Below, in pieces: positions 42,843-51,099 of a stretch of DNA of 64,000 bases. Positions within the stretch are counted from its first letter, which is position 1. Each line of letters begins with the position of its first letter. The stretch covers positions 70,161 to 134,160 of the forward strand of contig NZ_PYMH01000016.1 of assembly GCF_003025555.1 (NCBI RefSeq). Reading direction: 5' to 3'. This stretch comes from Photobacterium lutimaris. GTDB lineage: Bacteria > Pseudomonadota > Gammaproteobacteria > Enterobacterales > Vibrionaceae. The position numbers were made by a program, and so were the translations under genes. The notes under the pieces were generated by a model that saw only the letters and a program-made list of their open reading frames with translations, did not search any database and had not been told where the DNA came from.

Positions 42843-45044
42843 CTATTTAAGGTCAAAGCGGTCAGCATTCATGACTTTAGTCCACGCTGCGATGAAGTCA
42901 TTTACAAACTTCTCTTTAGCATCATCACAAGCATAGAGTTCAGCCAATGCCCGTAGTTGTGAATTAGAACCAAAGACCAAATCCACGCGGGTTGCTGTCC
43001 ATTTCTTCTCGCCAGTCGCTCGGTTTGTCCCTAGGTAAGCACTGTTGTTAGGGCACACAGGTTTCCACTCTGTCGCCATATCCACAAGGTTGATGAAGAA
43101 GTCGTTACTTAGTACGCCAACTCTATCGGTCAATACACCATGTGCGGTATTGTTGTGGTTCGCGCCTAGTACACGCAGGCCACCAATGAGCACGGTCATC
43201 TCTGGAGCGGTTAGTCCCAGTAGCTGTGCTTTATCAAGCAGCATCTCTTCGGCTGGTACTGAGAACAGTTTCTTAGCAAAGTTGCGGAAACCATCAGCTT
43301 CCGGTTCCAATACCGCAAACGATTCTTCATCCGTTTGCGCTGCTGTTGCGTCAACACGGCCTGCTGAGAATGGCACATCTACATCAAAACCACCGTCTTT
43401 CGCTGCTTTCTCGATAGCAACGTTACCAGCCAGTACAATAAGATCTGCAATGGATACGCCACGCTCACCCGTATTGAAGTTAGCCTGAATACCGTCTAAA
43501 ACGGCGAGGACTTTATTTAGCTGCTCTGGCTGGTTTGCTTCCCAATTTCTTTGTGGTGATAAACGAATGCGTGCGCCGTTGGCACCGCCACGGTAGTCTG
43601 AACCACGGTAAGTTGACGCACTAGACCAAGCTGTATATACCAGCTCAGAAACACTGAGTGCTGAGTTTAGAACGGCCTGCTTCAGCTCGGCAACATCACT
43701 ACTTGAAAGAGCCGCAAAGCTTGCTTGTGGCAGTGGGTCTTGCCAAATCAGATCTTCTGCCGGTGACTCTGCACCGATGTAGCGACTCTTCGGACCCATA
43801 TCGCGGTGCGTTAATTTAAACCAAGCACGAGCAAAAGCATCTGCAAATTGATCTGGGTTTTCGTGGAAGCGTTTTGATATTGGACCGTAGATTGGGTCCA
43901 TACGCATTGCCATGTCGGCGGTCGTCATGATGGTTTTGACTTTCTGAGATGGGTCATGCGCTTTAGGGGCCATATGGTCTTCATCGACGCCAACCGGCTC
44001 CCACTGCCAAGCGCCAGCTGGACTCTTCACGAGATCCCAGTCGTAGCCAAACAGCATATCGAAGTAACCGTTATCCCAAACGATAGGGTTTGGTGTCCAA
44101 GCACCTTCAATACCAGAAGTCGTCGTATCATCACCTTTACCTGTGCCAAAGCTGTTCTTCCAGCCAAAGCCCATTTCTTCTAGTGGTGCAGCTTCTGGCT
44201 CTGGTCCCATTTCTTCTTCAGAACCAGCACCGTGCGTCTTACCAAACGTGTGACCGCCAGCAACGAGTGCAACAGTTTCTTCATCGTTCATCCCCATACG
44301 GGCAAAGGTATCGCGGATATCGCGACCTGAAGCCAGAATACTAGGATCACCATTTGGGCCTTCTGGGTTTACGTAGATCAAGCCCATTTGCACAGCGGCT
44401 AATGGTTTTTCTAAGTCTCGCTCACCTGAGTAACGCTCATCACCAAGCCATTCGCTTTCAGCACCCCAGTAGATGTCTTCTTCTGGTTCCCAAATATCAG
44501 CGCGGCCACCTGCAAAACCAAAAGTCTTCAGCCCCATAGATTCAATTGCAACGTTACCGGCAAGGATGAATAGGTCAGCCCAAGACAGGCTATTGCCGTA
44601 TTTCTGTTTTACAGGCCACAGTAGGCGACGAGCTTTGTCTAGGTTACCATTATCTGGCCAGCTATTAAGAGGAGCAAAGCGCTGGTTACCTGTGTTCGCG
44701 CCCCCTCGACCATCTGAAGTACGGTAAGTACCTGCTGCGTGCCACGCCATACGGATCATGAATGGACCGTAATGACCATAGTCTGCAGGCCACCAATCTT
44801 GAGAGTCGGTCATGAGTGCTTCAAGGTCTGCTTTGAGGGCTTTTAGGTTCAGCGCTTTGAAGGCTTCTGCATAGTTAAAGTCTTCACCTAAAGGATTTGA
44901 TTTCTTGTCATTCTGATGCAGTATCTTGATATTCAATTGGTTTGGCCACCAATCAACGTTCTTTGTTGCTTTCCCGCCTAGGGTTGTATTCCCACCATGC
45001 ATGACTGGGCATTTGCCCGTCGTGCCTGTTTGACCATGACTCAT
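42843..45044 (-). CDS. katG: Catalase-peroxidase
   Basis: A 733-residue bifunctional heme enzyme that removes hydrogen peroxide. The N-terminal domain has the distal triad Arg98-Trp101-His102 (MIRMAWHAAGTY), the tyrosine of the Met-Tyr-Trp adduct in LIYVNPEGP, and the proximal heme-binding His in VAGGHTFGKTHG. The C-terminal domain is the inactive duplicate usual for KatG. I start at MSHGQTG with AAGGAG six bases upstream; a longer frame beginning MPADKEF overlaps it. An OxyR-like site lies upstream, as expected for a peroxide-induced gene. Confidence 0.96.
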   Translation of the reverse strand: MSHGQTGTTGKCPVMHGGNTTLGGKATKNVDWWPNQLNIKILHQNDKKSNPLGEDFNYAEAFKALNLKALKADLEALMTDSQDWWPADYGHYGPFMIRMAWHAAGTYRTSDGRGGANTGNQRFAPLNSWPDNGNLDKARRLLWPVKQKYGNSLSWADLFILAGNVAIESMGLKTFGFAGGRADIWEPEEDIYWGAESEWLGDERYSGERDLEKPLAAVQMGLIYVNPEGPNGDPSILASGRDIRDTFARMGMNDEETVALVAGGHTFGKTHGAGSEEEMGPEPEAAPLEEMGFGWKNSFGTGKGDDTTTSGIEGAWTPNPIVWDNGYFDMLFGYDWDLVKSPAGAWQWEPVGVDEDHMAPKAHDPSQKVKTIMTTADMAMRMDPIYGPISKRFHENPDQFADAFARAWFKLTHRDMGPKSRYIGAESPAEDLIWQDPLPQASFAALSSSDVAELKQAVLNSALSVSELVYTAWSSASTYRGSDYRGGANGARIRLSPQRNWEANQPEQLNKVLAVLDGIQANFNTGERGVSIADLIVLAGNVAIEKAAKDGGFDVDVPFSAGRVDATAAQTDEESFAVLEPEADGFRNFAKKLFSVPAEEMLLDKAQLLGLTAPEMTVLIGGLRVLGANHNNTAHGVLTDRVGVLSNDFFINLVDMATEWKPVCPNNSAYLGTNRATGEKKWTATRVDLVFGSNSQLRALAELYACDDAKEKFVNDFIAAWTKVMNADRFDLK

Positions 45045-45106
45045 AATGAACTCCTTGTCTGCCGGCAATCTGTGCGGCAGTCGATATGTTTGGAAAACTC
45101 AGTATG

Positions 45107-45171
45107 AATATAGCGAGAATGAGAAATGTTTATAGATGGTTGTATCGATAGTTGTGATAGAGCTAACCTAT
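45107..45171 (-). promoter_or_regulatory. Candidate OxyR site and promoter of katG
   Basis: ATAG-N7-CTAT at 45157-45171 is a perfect OxyR half-dimer; at the correct spacing a second element shows one poor match and one 3-of-4 match. On the minus strand a TATATT box lies at 45107-45112, with a poor -35 at 45130-45135, so the OxyR site would stand just upstream of an activator-dependent promoter. Seen as sequence; binding is inferred from known katG control. Confidence 0.4.
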
Positions 45172-45236
45172 CTATTAAGAATATCAATTATTACTTGTTA
45201 TATATCATATTCTTACATTGGGTTTGCAGACAAAAG

Positions 45237-45270
45237 AAACCCTGCCATATGGGTAACAAAGGCAGGGTTT
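45237..45270 (-). terminator. Terminator of the ABC exporter gene
   Basis: Perfect stem AAACCCTGCC / GGCAGGGTTT with a 14-base loop, then TTTCTTTTG on the minus strand, 44 bp past the stop. Confidence 0.75.
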
Positions 45271-45304
45271 GGGTGCGAATGGAGAGCGTGAATTAGAATT
45301 GGTT

Positions 45305-45329
45305 CAACTCAACTCAACTCAACTCAACT
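45305..45329. repeat. Pentamer tandem repeat at the stop codon of the ABC exporter
   Basis: Five perfect copies of CAACT (AGTTG on the coding strand) span the end of the exporter gene; its last two residues (Leu-Ser) and the TGA stop lie inside the repeat. Because every unit carries TGA and the unit is not a multiple of three, any frame reaches a stop within three units. Confidence 0.9.
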
Positions 45330-47155
45330 TCTTCGGCGATAAATCCACCGGTCTGGTGCTCCCACAGCTGGGCATAGATACCGTGGTGATCCAGTAGCTC
45401 CTGATGGGTACCTTGTTCGACAACTTCGCCTTGATCGAGCACGATCAGGCGATCCATCGCAGCGATAGTGGATAGACGGTGGGCAATCGCGATAACGGTT
45501 TTACCTTCCATCAACTCGTATAGACTTTCCTGAATGGCTGCTTCAACTTCCGAGTCTAGTGCTGAGGTGGCTTCATCGAGGATCAAGACCGGGGCATCTT
45601 TCAGTAATACCCGTGAGATCGCAACGCGCTGGCGCTGGCCCCCGGAGAGTTTCACTCCGCGTTCGCCGACTTGTGCATCGTAACCGACATTGCCGTGGGG
45701 ATCGCTGAGTGTCTCGATGAACTCGTGAGCATGAGCTTGTTTGGTTGCACTGAGTAACTCTTCTTCCGTCGCATCCGGACGACCGTAAAGGATATTCTCA
45801 CGGATAGATCGATGCAGCAGCGAAGTATCCTGAGTTACCATGCCGATTTGGCCACGCAGTGAATCTTGGGTTACATCGGAAATTGTCTGGCCGTCAATTT
45901 TGATGGCACCCGATTCCACATCGTGGAAACGCATCAACAGGTTGACCAAGGTTGATTTACCGGCACCAGAACGGCCAATCAAACCGATTTTCTCACCCGG
46001 TTTGATGTTGAGGTTAAGCTTTTCAATGACCCCTTTCCCTTCACCATAGTGGAAGCTGACATCGCTAAATTCAATCTCGCCCTTGGAAACGTTCAGGTCG
46101 GGTGCATTGGGTTTATCTTGGATGTCGACCGGCTTGGATAGGGTTTTCATACCATCAACTACAGTACCGAGGTTTTCAAATAGGCTGCCGACTTCCCACA
46201 TGATCCATTTGGACATACCGTTGATGCGCAGTGCCAAGCTGACCGCGATGGCGATAGCGCCGATGGAAATGGCTGCACTCGACCATAGCCAGATAGACAT
46301 ACCGGCAATGATGAAGACCAGTATGTAGTTGATGGCTTCGACAGAAATATTAAAGCCGGTGACAAAGCGCATCTGGCGGTACACCGTATCCATGAAACCG
46401 CTCATGCCTTGTTCGGCGTATTCGGTTTCACGGTTAGTATGGGAAAACAACTTCACGGTGGAAATGTTGGTATAGCTGTCGACAATACGTCCGGTCATCA
46501 ATGAACGGGCATCAGCCTGCTCAGTGGCAACGGCTTTGAGTTTAGGCACGAAATAAAATTGGATGCCGATATACGCTGCTAGCCAAAGCAGCATAGGGAT
46601 CATTAGTCGGGCATCGGCCTGGCCAATCATCACCACCATCGAGGTGAAGTAGACGGTAATATACACCAGCACATCAAGCAGCTTCATTACTGTTTCCCGA
46701 ACAGCAAGGGATGTTTGCATCACCTTGGTTGCAATTCGTCCTGCAAACTCATCTTGGTAGAAGGAAACACTTTGGCGAAGCAGGTAGCGGTGTGCTAACC
46801 AGCGAATCGACATCGGATAGTTACCCAGTAATGTTTGATGGACAACCAGGGAATGTAGGGTGATCAGGGCAGGGACAACAATGACGACCAGTAGGCCGAT
46901 ACCCAATAACTTGCCACCTTCCTCGGCCCAGAAAGTATCAGGATTATGTACGGTTAGCCAGTCAACCAGTTGCCCCATAAAGCCGAATAACGAGACTTCA
47001 ACAATGGCTATCAGTGCGCTGAGTACAGACATAGCAAGCAATGGCAGTTCAAACCCACGGGTATAGTAACGGCAGAAGGCGAACAACCCCTTTGGAGGTT
47101 GTTCTGGTTCATGGGGCGGAAAGGCTTGGGCGAGCTTTTCGAAACGTTTGTACAT
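45314..47155 (-). CDS. ABC exporter, fused membrane and ATPase domains
   Basis: A 613-residue half-transporter: six membrane helices (about 35-345) followed by an ATPase. Walker A is GRSGAGKST (394-402), signature LSGGQ (503-507), Walker B LILDE (524-528) and the switch His559 (IAHRLS), all intact. The type is MsbA/multidrug (ABCB-like), acting as a homodimer or with a partner. The basic N-terminal extension (MYKRFEKLAQAFPPHEPEQPPKG) is cytosolic. No neighbour hints at the substrate. The stop codon sits within a pentamer repeat. Confidence 0.9.
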   Translation of the reverse strand: MYKRFEKLAQAFPPHEPEQPPKGLFAFCRYYTRGFELPLLAMSVLSALIAIVEVSLFGFMGQLVDWLTVHNPDTFWAEEGGKLLGIGLLVVIVVPALITLHSLVVHQTLLGNYPMSIRWLAHRYLLRQSVSFYQDEFAGRIATKVMQTSLAVRETVMKLLDVLVYITVYFTSMVVMIGQADARLMIPMLLWLAAYIGIQFYFVPKLKAVATEQADARSLMTGRIVDSYTNISTVKLFSHTNRETEYAEQGMSGFMDTVYRQMRFVTGFNISVEAINYILVFIIAGMSIWLWSSAAISIGAIAIAVSLALRINGMSKWIMWEVGSLFENLGTVVDGMKTLSKPVDIQDKPNAPDLNVSKGEIEFSDVSFHYGEGKGVIEKLNLNIKPGEKIGLIGRSGAGKSTLVNLLMRFHDVESGAIKIDGQTISDVTQDSLRGQIGMVTQDTSLLHRSIRENILYGRPDATEEELLSATKQAHAHEFIETLSDPHGNVGYDAQVGERGVKLSGGQRQRVAISRVLLKDAPVLILDEATSALDSEVEAAIQESLYELMEGKTVIAIAHRLSTIAAMDRLIVLDQGEVVEQGTHQELLDHHGIYAQLWEHQTGGFIAEEVELS

Positions 47156-47521
47156 AAATTGATGGTTCCAGTCAGGCAGATGTGTTTGGCAAAATAGTCC
47201 TATCGAAGGCTATGGCTCTGGGGTGGTATGCCTTGGTGCGCAATGGCGTGGCAAGCATAGTGAGAACAGAAACGGAGCGATATCCCGATAGGAAAAATAA
47301 TGTGCAGGAATATACCCAAATGTGGGCATACAGCCAAGTACTTGGATAGACACATTATGGTTATTGATTGTACATTTATGCAACTAAGAGGTTAAGACAT
47401 AATTCTGTCTCAATCTTGCCTGATTCTGCTTTTCTCTCACCGGGGATAAGCCGTCTGAGGTAGCGAATTTCGATTGGAGCTAAATAAGGTTCTGATTTTA
47501 ATGAAATAGGTAGACCGTATT
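47156..47521. other. Intergenic gap between the ABC exporter and the GNAT gene
   Basis: A 366-bp gap between divergent genes; it must contain both promoters. I see no open frame, repeat or clear operator in it. Confidence 0.4.
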
Positions 47522-47929
47522 GTGAAAATTATGGAAATATCGGCCGAGCAAACATTGCCCATTCGGCATAAAGTGCTGTGGCCGAATCAGAGTGTCGAGT
47601 TTTGCCGGGTGCCTGATGATGCCGATGGGCTGCATTATGGCGTTTCTGAAGGCGGTGCGCTGGTGTGCGTGGCATCGGTATTCATATCAGGCGAGCAGGC
47701 AAGGTTGCGGAAATTTGCCACGTTGCCTGAGTGCCAAGGTAAGGGAATAGGGACTGCCGTAATTGAACATATCCTTGCTGATCTCAAGGAGAGGAATGTT
47801 CGCTGCTTTTGGTGTGACGCCCGGGAGTCAGCCGGCGGTTTTTATCACCGTTTTGGCATGTCGCCTGAAGGTGAGCGTTTTTATAAAGGTGATGTCCCCT
47901 ACTTTAAAATGGCAATGATCCTGTCATAG
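47522..47929 (+). CDS. GNAT-family N-acetyltransferase
   Basis: A 135-residue acyl-CoA transferase. The acetyl-CoA binding loop is the CQGKGIGTAVIEH region (about 78-92), preceded by the beta strand LRKFATLPE and followed by FYHRFGMSPEG, both typical of this family. I keep the GTG at 47522 because AGGTAG lies 8 bases upstream; an ATG three codons later has no ribosome site. The substrate is unknown. It is 110 bp before the lactonase gene, but a GntR-type operator and a -10 box lie between, so the two are probably separate units. Confidence 0.82.
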   Translation: MKIMEISAEQTLPIRHKVLWPNQSVEFCRVPDDADGLHYGVSEGGALVCVASVFISGEQARLRKFATLPECQGKGIGTAVIEHILADLKERNVRCFWCDARESAGGFYHRFGMSPEGERFYKGDVPYFKMAMILS

Positions 47930-47946
47930 TCTCAACCTAGACTGGG

Positions 47947-47979
47947 TGTTACCGGTAACAGGTGATTTAATACTATAAT
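47947..47979 (+). promoter_or_regulatory. GntR-type (LacI family) operator and -10 box of the lactonase gene
   Basis: TGTTACCGGTAACA at 47947-47960 is a perfect 14-bp palindrome and equals the form of gluconate-repressor sites (LacI family, central CG). A consensus TATAAT follows at 47974-47979, which places the palindrome over the -35 region, the classic position for repression. Confidence 0.7.
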
Positions 47980-48038
47980 ACCCGCGCTGATATTACTCAG
48001 CGGGAAACGAATAGATAATAAAAAATACAGGAACAACA

Positions 48039-48902
48039 ATGAAAGAAAGTCAGCAACTGAATCTCGAATTTTCCCCGCTGGTGGAGAAAAATTTTGACCT
48101 TGCCGAATGTCCTCGCTGGGATTGGCGTCAACAGGCTTGGTGCTGGGTGAATATCCCTGCGGGTGAGTTGTGGCGCCTAAAAGAGGGTAAAGCGGAAGCT
48201 CGACGTTGGGATGATATGTTGGGCTGTGCGGCAATGTGGGGTGAAGAAGGATTTGTCTTGGGCACTAAATCCGGCGTTTATCTGTTGGAAGATTGGGATG
48301 CCGAGCGTCGGCAAATTGCCCCATTGGTAAAAACACACCCGAGAATGCGTTTTAATGATGGCCGGGCCGCACCGGGTGGCCGCTTTATGGCGGGCACGCG
48401 TAATGGGGCCAAAGAAGGCGATCAGGGCCAGTTCTACCAACTCATGGCTGGAGGCAAGCTGGATAAAATGCCAATGTTTGCCTGGACCTGTAACGGCTTG
48501 GCATTTTCGCCATGCGGCAGCATTCTATATTGGGCTGATACTGGCTCTAGCGTGGTTTACTGTGCGGCTTACAACCCTGAAACGGGGGAGTATGGCGAAA
48601 ATCGCATCTTCTGTGATTTGACCGAATTCGAAGGCCGCCCAGACGGAGCGTGTGTGGATAGTGAAGGCGCATACTGGGTTGCCATGTATAGCGGTAAATC
48701 CGTAGTGCGGATCGGTATTGATGGCGTGGTTACTCATGTGATCCCGGTACCTGCCGATAATCCAACAATGGTTGCTTTGGGCGGTGCAAAGGGCAACCAA
48801 CTTGTGGTTACCAGTGCTGAGAGTGCTAATGGTCCGGGGCGAGTATTGACCGCTCAGGTTGATTGGCAAGGAATTGAAGAGCCTTTAGTGACCGTACTGT
48901 AA
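48039..48902 (+). CDS. SMP-30/gluconolactonase-family lactonase
   Basis: A 287-residue six-bladed beta-propeller of the SMP-30/gluconolaconase/LRE family, cytosolic (no signal). Metal-site residues expected for the family are visible: Glu23 (LAECPRW), an Asn in WTCNGLAFS and an Asp in GRPDGACVD; RMRFNDGRAAPGGRFMAGT is the usual substrate-side stretch. The family hydrolyses sugar lactones, such as glucono- or galactono-lactone, to the aldonic acid. The GntR-type palindrome over its promoter fits a role in gluconate or related metabolism. Exact lactone unknown. Confidence 0.87.
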   Translation: MKESQQLNLEFSPLVEKNFDLAECPRWDWRQQAWCWVNIPAGELWRLKEGKAEARRWDDMLGCAAMWGEEGFVLGTKSGVYLLEDWDAERRQIAPLVKTHPRMRFNDGRAAPGGRFMAGTRNGAKEGDQGQFYQLMAGGKLDKMPMFAWTCNGLAFSPCGSILYWADTGSSVVYCAAYNPETGEYGENRIFCDLTEFEGRPDGACVDSEGAYWVAMYSGKSVVRIGIDGVVTHVIPVPADNPTMVALGGAKGNQLVVTSAESANGPGRVLTAQVDWQGIEEPLVTVL

Positions 48903-48957
48903 GTCAACCGACACTTACGCTCTTCAGCTGTATTATGGGCGCAGAATCGGCATAGCC

Positions 48958-50178
48958 TTACTCCATAATAAGGCAGTTGCGCCCTTCTTCTTTGGCCTGG
49001 TACAAGCAGTTATCGGCACGTCGGATCAAGTTGTGAATATCACTCTCGGCATGGGTGACCCCCAGGCTGATCGTGTATTTGATGGTGTTCCCCAAAATTG
49101 TTAGCTCGGATTCTGCGATGTCCTTAAGTAATCTATTCAGTCTCTGGACGAATACCTCAGGAGAGTTGCCATAAAGAATACAGAATTCTTCGCCACCGAA
49201 GCGGGCGACCAACGCGTCTGGGAAGTAGGCCTTTAAGGTGTTTGCGAGCTCAATCAGTACCATATCCCCAATATGGTGGCCATAGTTGTCATTGAGTTGC
49301 TTGAAGTTGTCGACATCAAGCAAAGCAAGGCAGCGAGGTGCGGTATTTTTCTTCACTAACTTGTGGTTGAAAAAATAGCGGCGATTCCATGCTTGGGTAA
49401 GATAATCACGGTTGGCCAACAGGTAGAGATTTCGCTCCGAGTCGAGAATATTCAGGGTACTGTGCAGACGGCAGTAGAACTCTTCCTGGTTGAAGGGTTT
49501 TTTGAGGAAGTCGTTAGCACCGGCCTTGAGAAATTTTGCGGTGAGGGCCGGCTCTTCGCTGGCGGAAAGGCCAATGATCGCGAGTTGTCCTGGGCGAAAG
49601 CGTTTTCTTAGCTCTTTAATCAAGCTAACGCCGTCGCGTTCAGGCATTGAATAGTCAGTGATTACCAAAGATATCGACTTGTTTTTGTTGATCATTTCCA
49701 ATGCGTGCTCGCCATTGGTGGCCTCAAGAACGGTTAGATACTGTCTCTCCAGCAAGCTGCGAATATACTTTCTGGCTGTAATGGAGTCGTCAACCACCAA
49801 GGCGGTATGGTCGTGATTGCGCTCTAGGCGCTGTAGGATCGGGATGATACTGGCAATGCAGGTCGGGCTATCTTTGGGAATATAGTCAATGACCGTTTTT
49901 GCCAATACTTTTTCACGGGTCATTTCATCCATCAGTGCCGTCAAAACAATGACTTTTATACCAACAGACAAACACACATCGATGATCTCGCCATCTTGCC
50001 CGTCAGGCAGGCAGTAATCGAGAATGGCGCAATGGAAGTCTGTGCTATTGTCCAAAACAGCTTCGGCTTCAGCAATAGAGTTGGCAATAACAGGGGTGTA
50101 ACCAGCTTGCCTTAGTTCACTTTCAATGACTCGACGGAATGGACGGCTATCTTCGACGACCAATATCTTTTGTTCCAT
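48958..50178 (-). CDS. Response regulator with two receiver domains and a GGDEF domain
   Basis: A 406-residue cytosolic diguanylate cyclase. Receiver 1 (about 4-118) has Asp54 (AILDYCLPD); receiver 2 (about 125-240) has Asp175 (VITDYSMPE) and the Lys of FLKKPF; the GGDEF domain (about 265-406) carries an active GGEEF at 328-332. No RxxD inhibitory site stands before it, so feedback inhibition by c-di-GMP is not expected. The design resembles PleD. The start MEQKILVVED has AGGA 8 bases upstream; an in-frame ATG 11 codons earlier is less likely. The partner kinase is not in the window. Confidence 0.9.
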   Translation of the reverse strand: MEQKILVVEDSRPFRRVIESELRQAGYTPVIANSIAEAEAVLDNSTDFHCAILDYCLPDGQDGEIIDVCLSVGIKVIVLTALMDEMTREKVLAKTVIDYIPKDSPTCIASIIPILQRLERNHDHTALVVDDSITARKYIRSLLERQYLTVLEATNGEHALEMINKNKSISLVITDYSMPERDGVSLIKELRKRFRPGQLAIIGLSASEEPALTAKFLKAGANDFLKKPFNQEEFYCRLHSTLNILDSERNLYLLANRDYLTQAWNRRYFFNHKLVKKNTAPRCLALLDVDNFKQLNDNYGHHIGDMVLIELANTLKAYFPDALVARFGGEEFCILYGNSPEVFVQRLNRLLKDIAESELTILGNTIKYTISLGVTHAESDIHNLIRRADNCLYQAKEEGRNCLIME

Positions 50179-50738
50179 CACTCTAATCCTGCAGCTGTCT
50201 ATTATTATCACTGTTTATAAGGCGCAGTATTATGGGCTATTTTATTTTGATATACAATTAACACAATCTCTTGTTGTAAGAAATATATTTACTTGAAGAG
50301 GGGGGAATGTAAATCTATCTTGGCATTGAATGAAATTCCAGTTGCATTAGTGTTGTTTTTTTGCTTTCTTTATGCGTCAGTAAGGCGCTTGCGGCAGATT
50401 GGTATCCCTTTGATGTCAAATACTCAATAGTCTTAATCGCTGGCTTATAACGAAGGACGTGACGTGAATAGGCCATGCGCTGGGAGGCTAAATGTGAAAT
50501 GGTATTGTTATAACATTAGCAAGTTTTTCAAGTGCTACTGAGTATGAAAAATATAGTTGAACATAGAGTGCGACTCGGTGCTTTTTTATTTTATACCGAT
50601 AAATAATCTGAAAACTTATTTTTCATTGCAGTCTCTACGTTCGGGGGAAAATTAAATATGACGTCTTTTTTGACATAACCCCACGGGTAACGTCTTGGTG
50701 ATAGACAATTACCCGCAAGGTTGGTTGCGTTACGGTTT
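50179..50738. other. Gene-free stretch upstream of the cyclase gene
   Basis: About 560 bp with no supported gene; it should contain the cyclase promoter near 50200-50260. A GAGTGCGACTC mini-palindrome followed by GGTGC and six T's near 50564-50587 could be a weak terminator of an unknown transcript. Confidence 0.3.
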
Positions 50739-50915
50739 TTAGGCCTGGCTGTAGTGCTGTAAAATAGCGGTGACTTCGTTTATACGACGTTGAAAACGGG
50801 CTTTGGAAGCGCGTTCGTGCTCAGTATGATCACCATCGCCAAAGGGGCCAAATCCATCGATAGTCGGGACACCGGCCCCCGCCATAATATTGGCGTCACT
50901 GACCGTCGGTGCAGG
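50739..50915 (-). pseudogene. C-terminal remnant of an M20-family peptidase
   Basis: On the minus strand an open frame of about 59 codons reads PAPTVSDANIMAGAGVPTID, continues GFGPFGDGDHTEHERASK and ends in TAA at 50739. This is the typical end of M20 peptidases (glutamate carboxypeptidase type), including the metal-binding His of GDHTE. Just upstream the frame is closed by a TAA, and neither of the other frames restores the family sequence. The rest of the gene is gone, so it is a decayed copy. No ribosome site or start is present. Confidence 0.65.
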
Positions 50916-51010
50916 CATCCATTATCGTCCCCATTGGCATTTGGTGTATTACCGGCAGAACAGCGCTACCGTCAAGGTGACTGATCCCTATACGGGTAAC
51001 TGCTGATCTA

Positions 51011-51062
51011 AAAAGCCGCCAGTGCTGTCTATCTCTAGAGATAAATAGCGCTGGCGGCTTTG
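51011..51062 (-). terminator. Long-hairpin terminator of the AsmA-family gene
   Basis: The outer stem AAAGCCGCCAG / CTGGCGGCTTT continues inward with interruptions to a TATCTC / GAGATA tip. On the minus strand it is followed by TTTTT, 38 bp after the stop. Confidence 0.8.
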
Positions 51063-51099
51063 TTTTCATTAAAGGGTCAATGATTAGTCTTTTTTAGCT

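Noticed and set aside
50564..50587. tracrRNA-like end (GACTCGGTGC plus T-run)
   Set aside because: The resemblance is limited to about ten bases; there is no anti-repeat, no cas9 and no array. It is probably a weak terminator or chance.
50790..50984. Plus-strand 64-codon protein
   Set aside because: It is antisense to the M20 peptidase remnant, whose minus-strand translation is clearly family-like.
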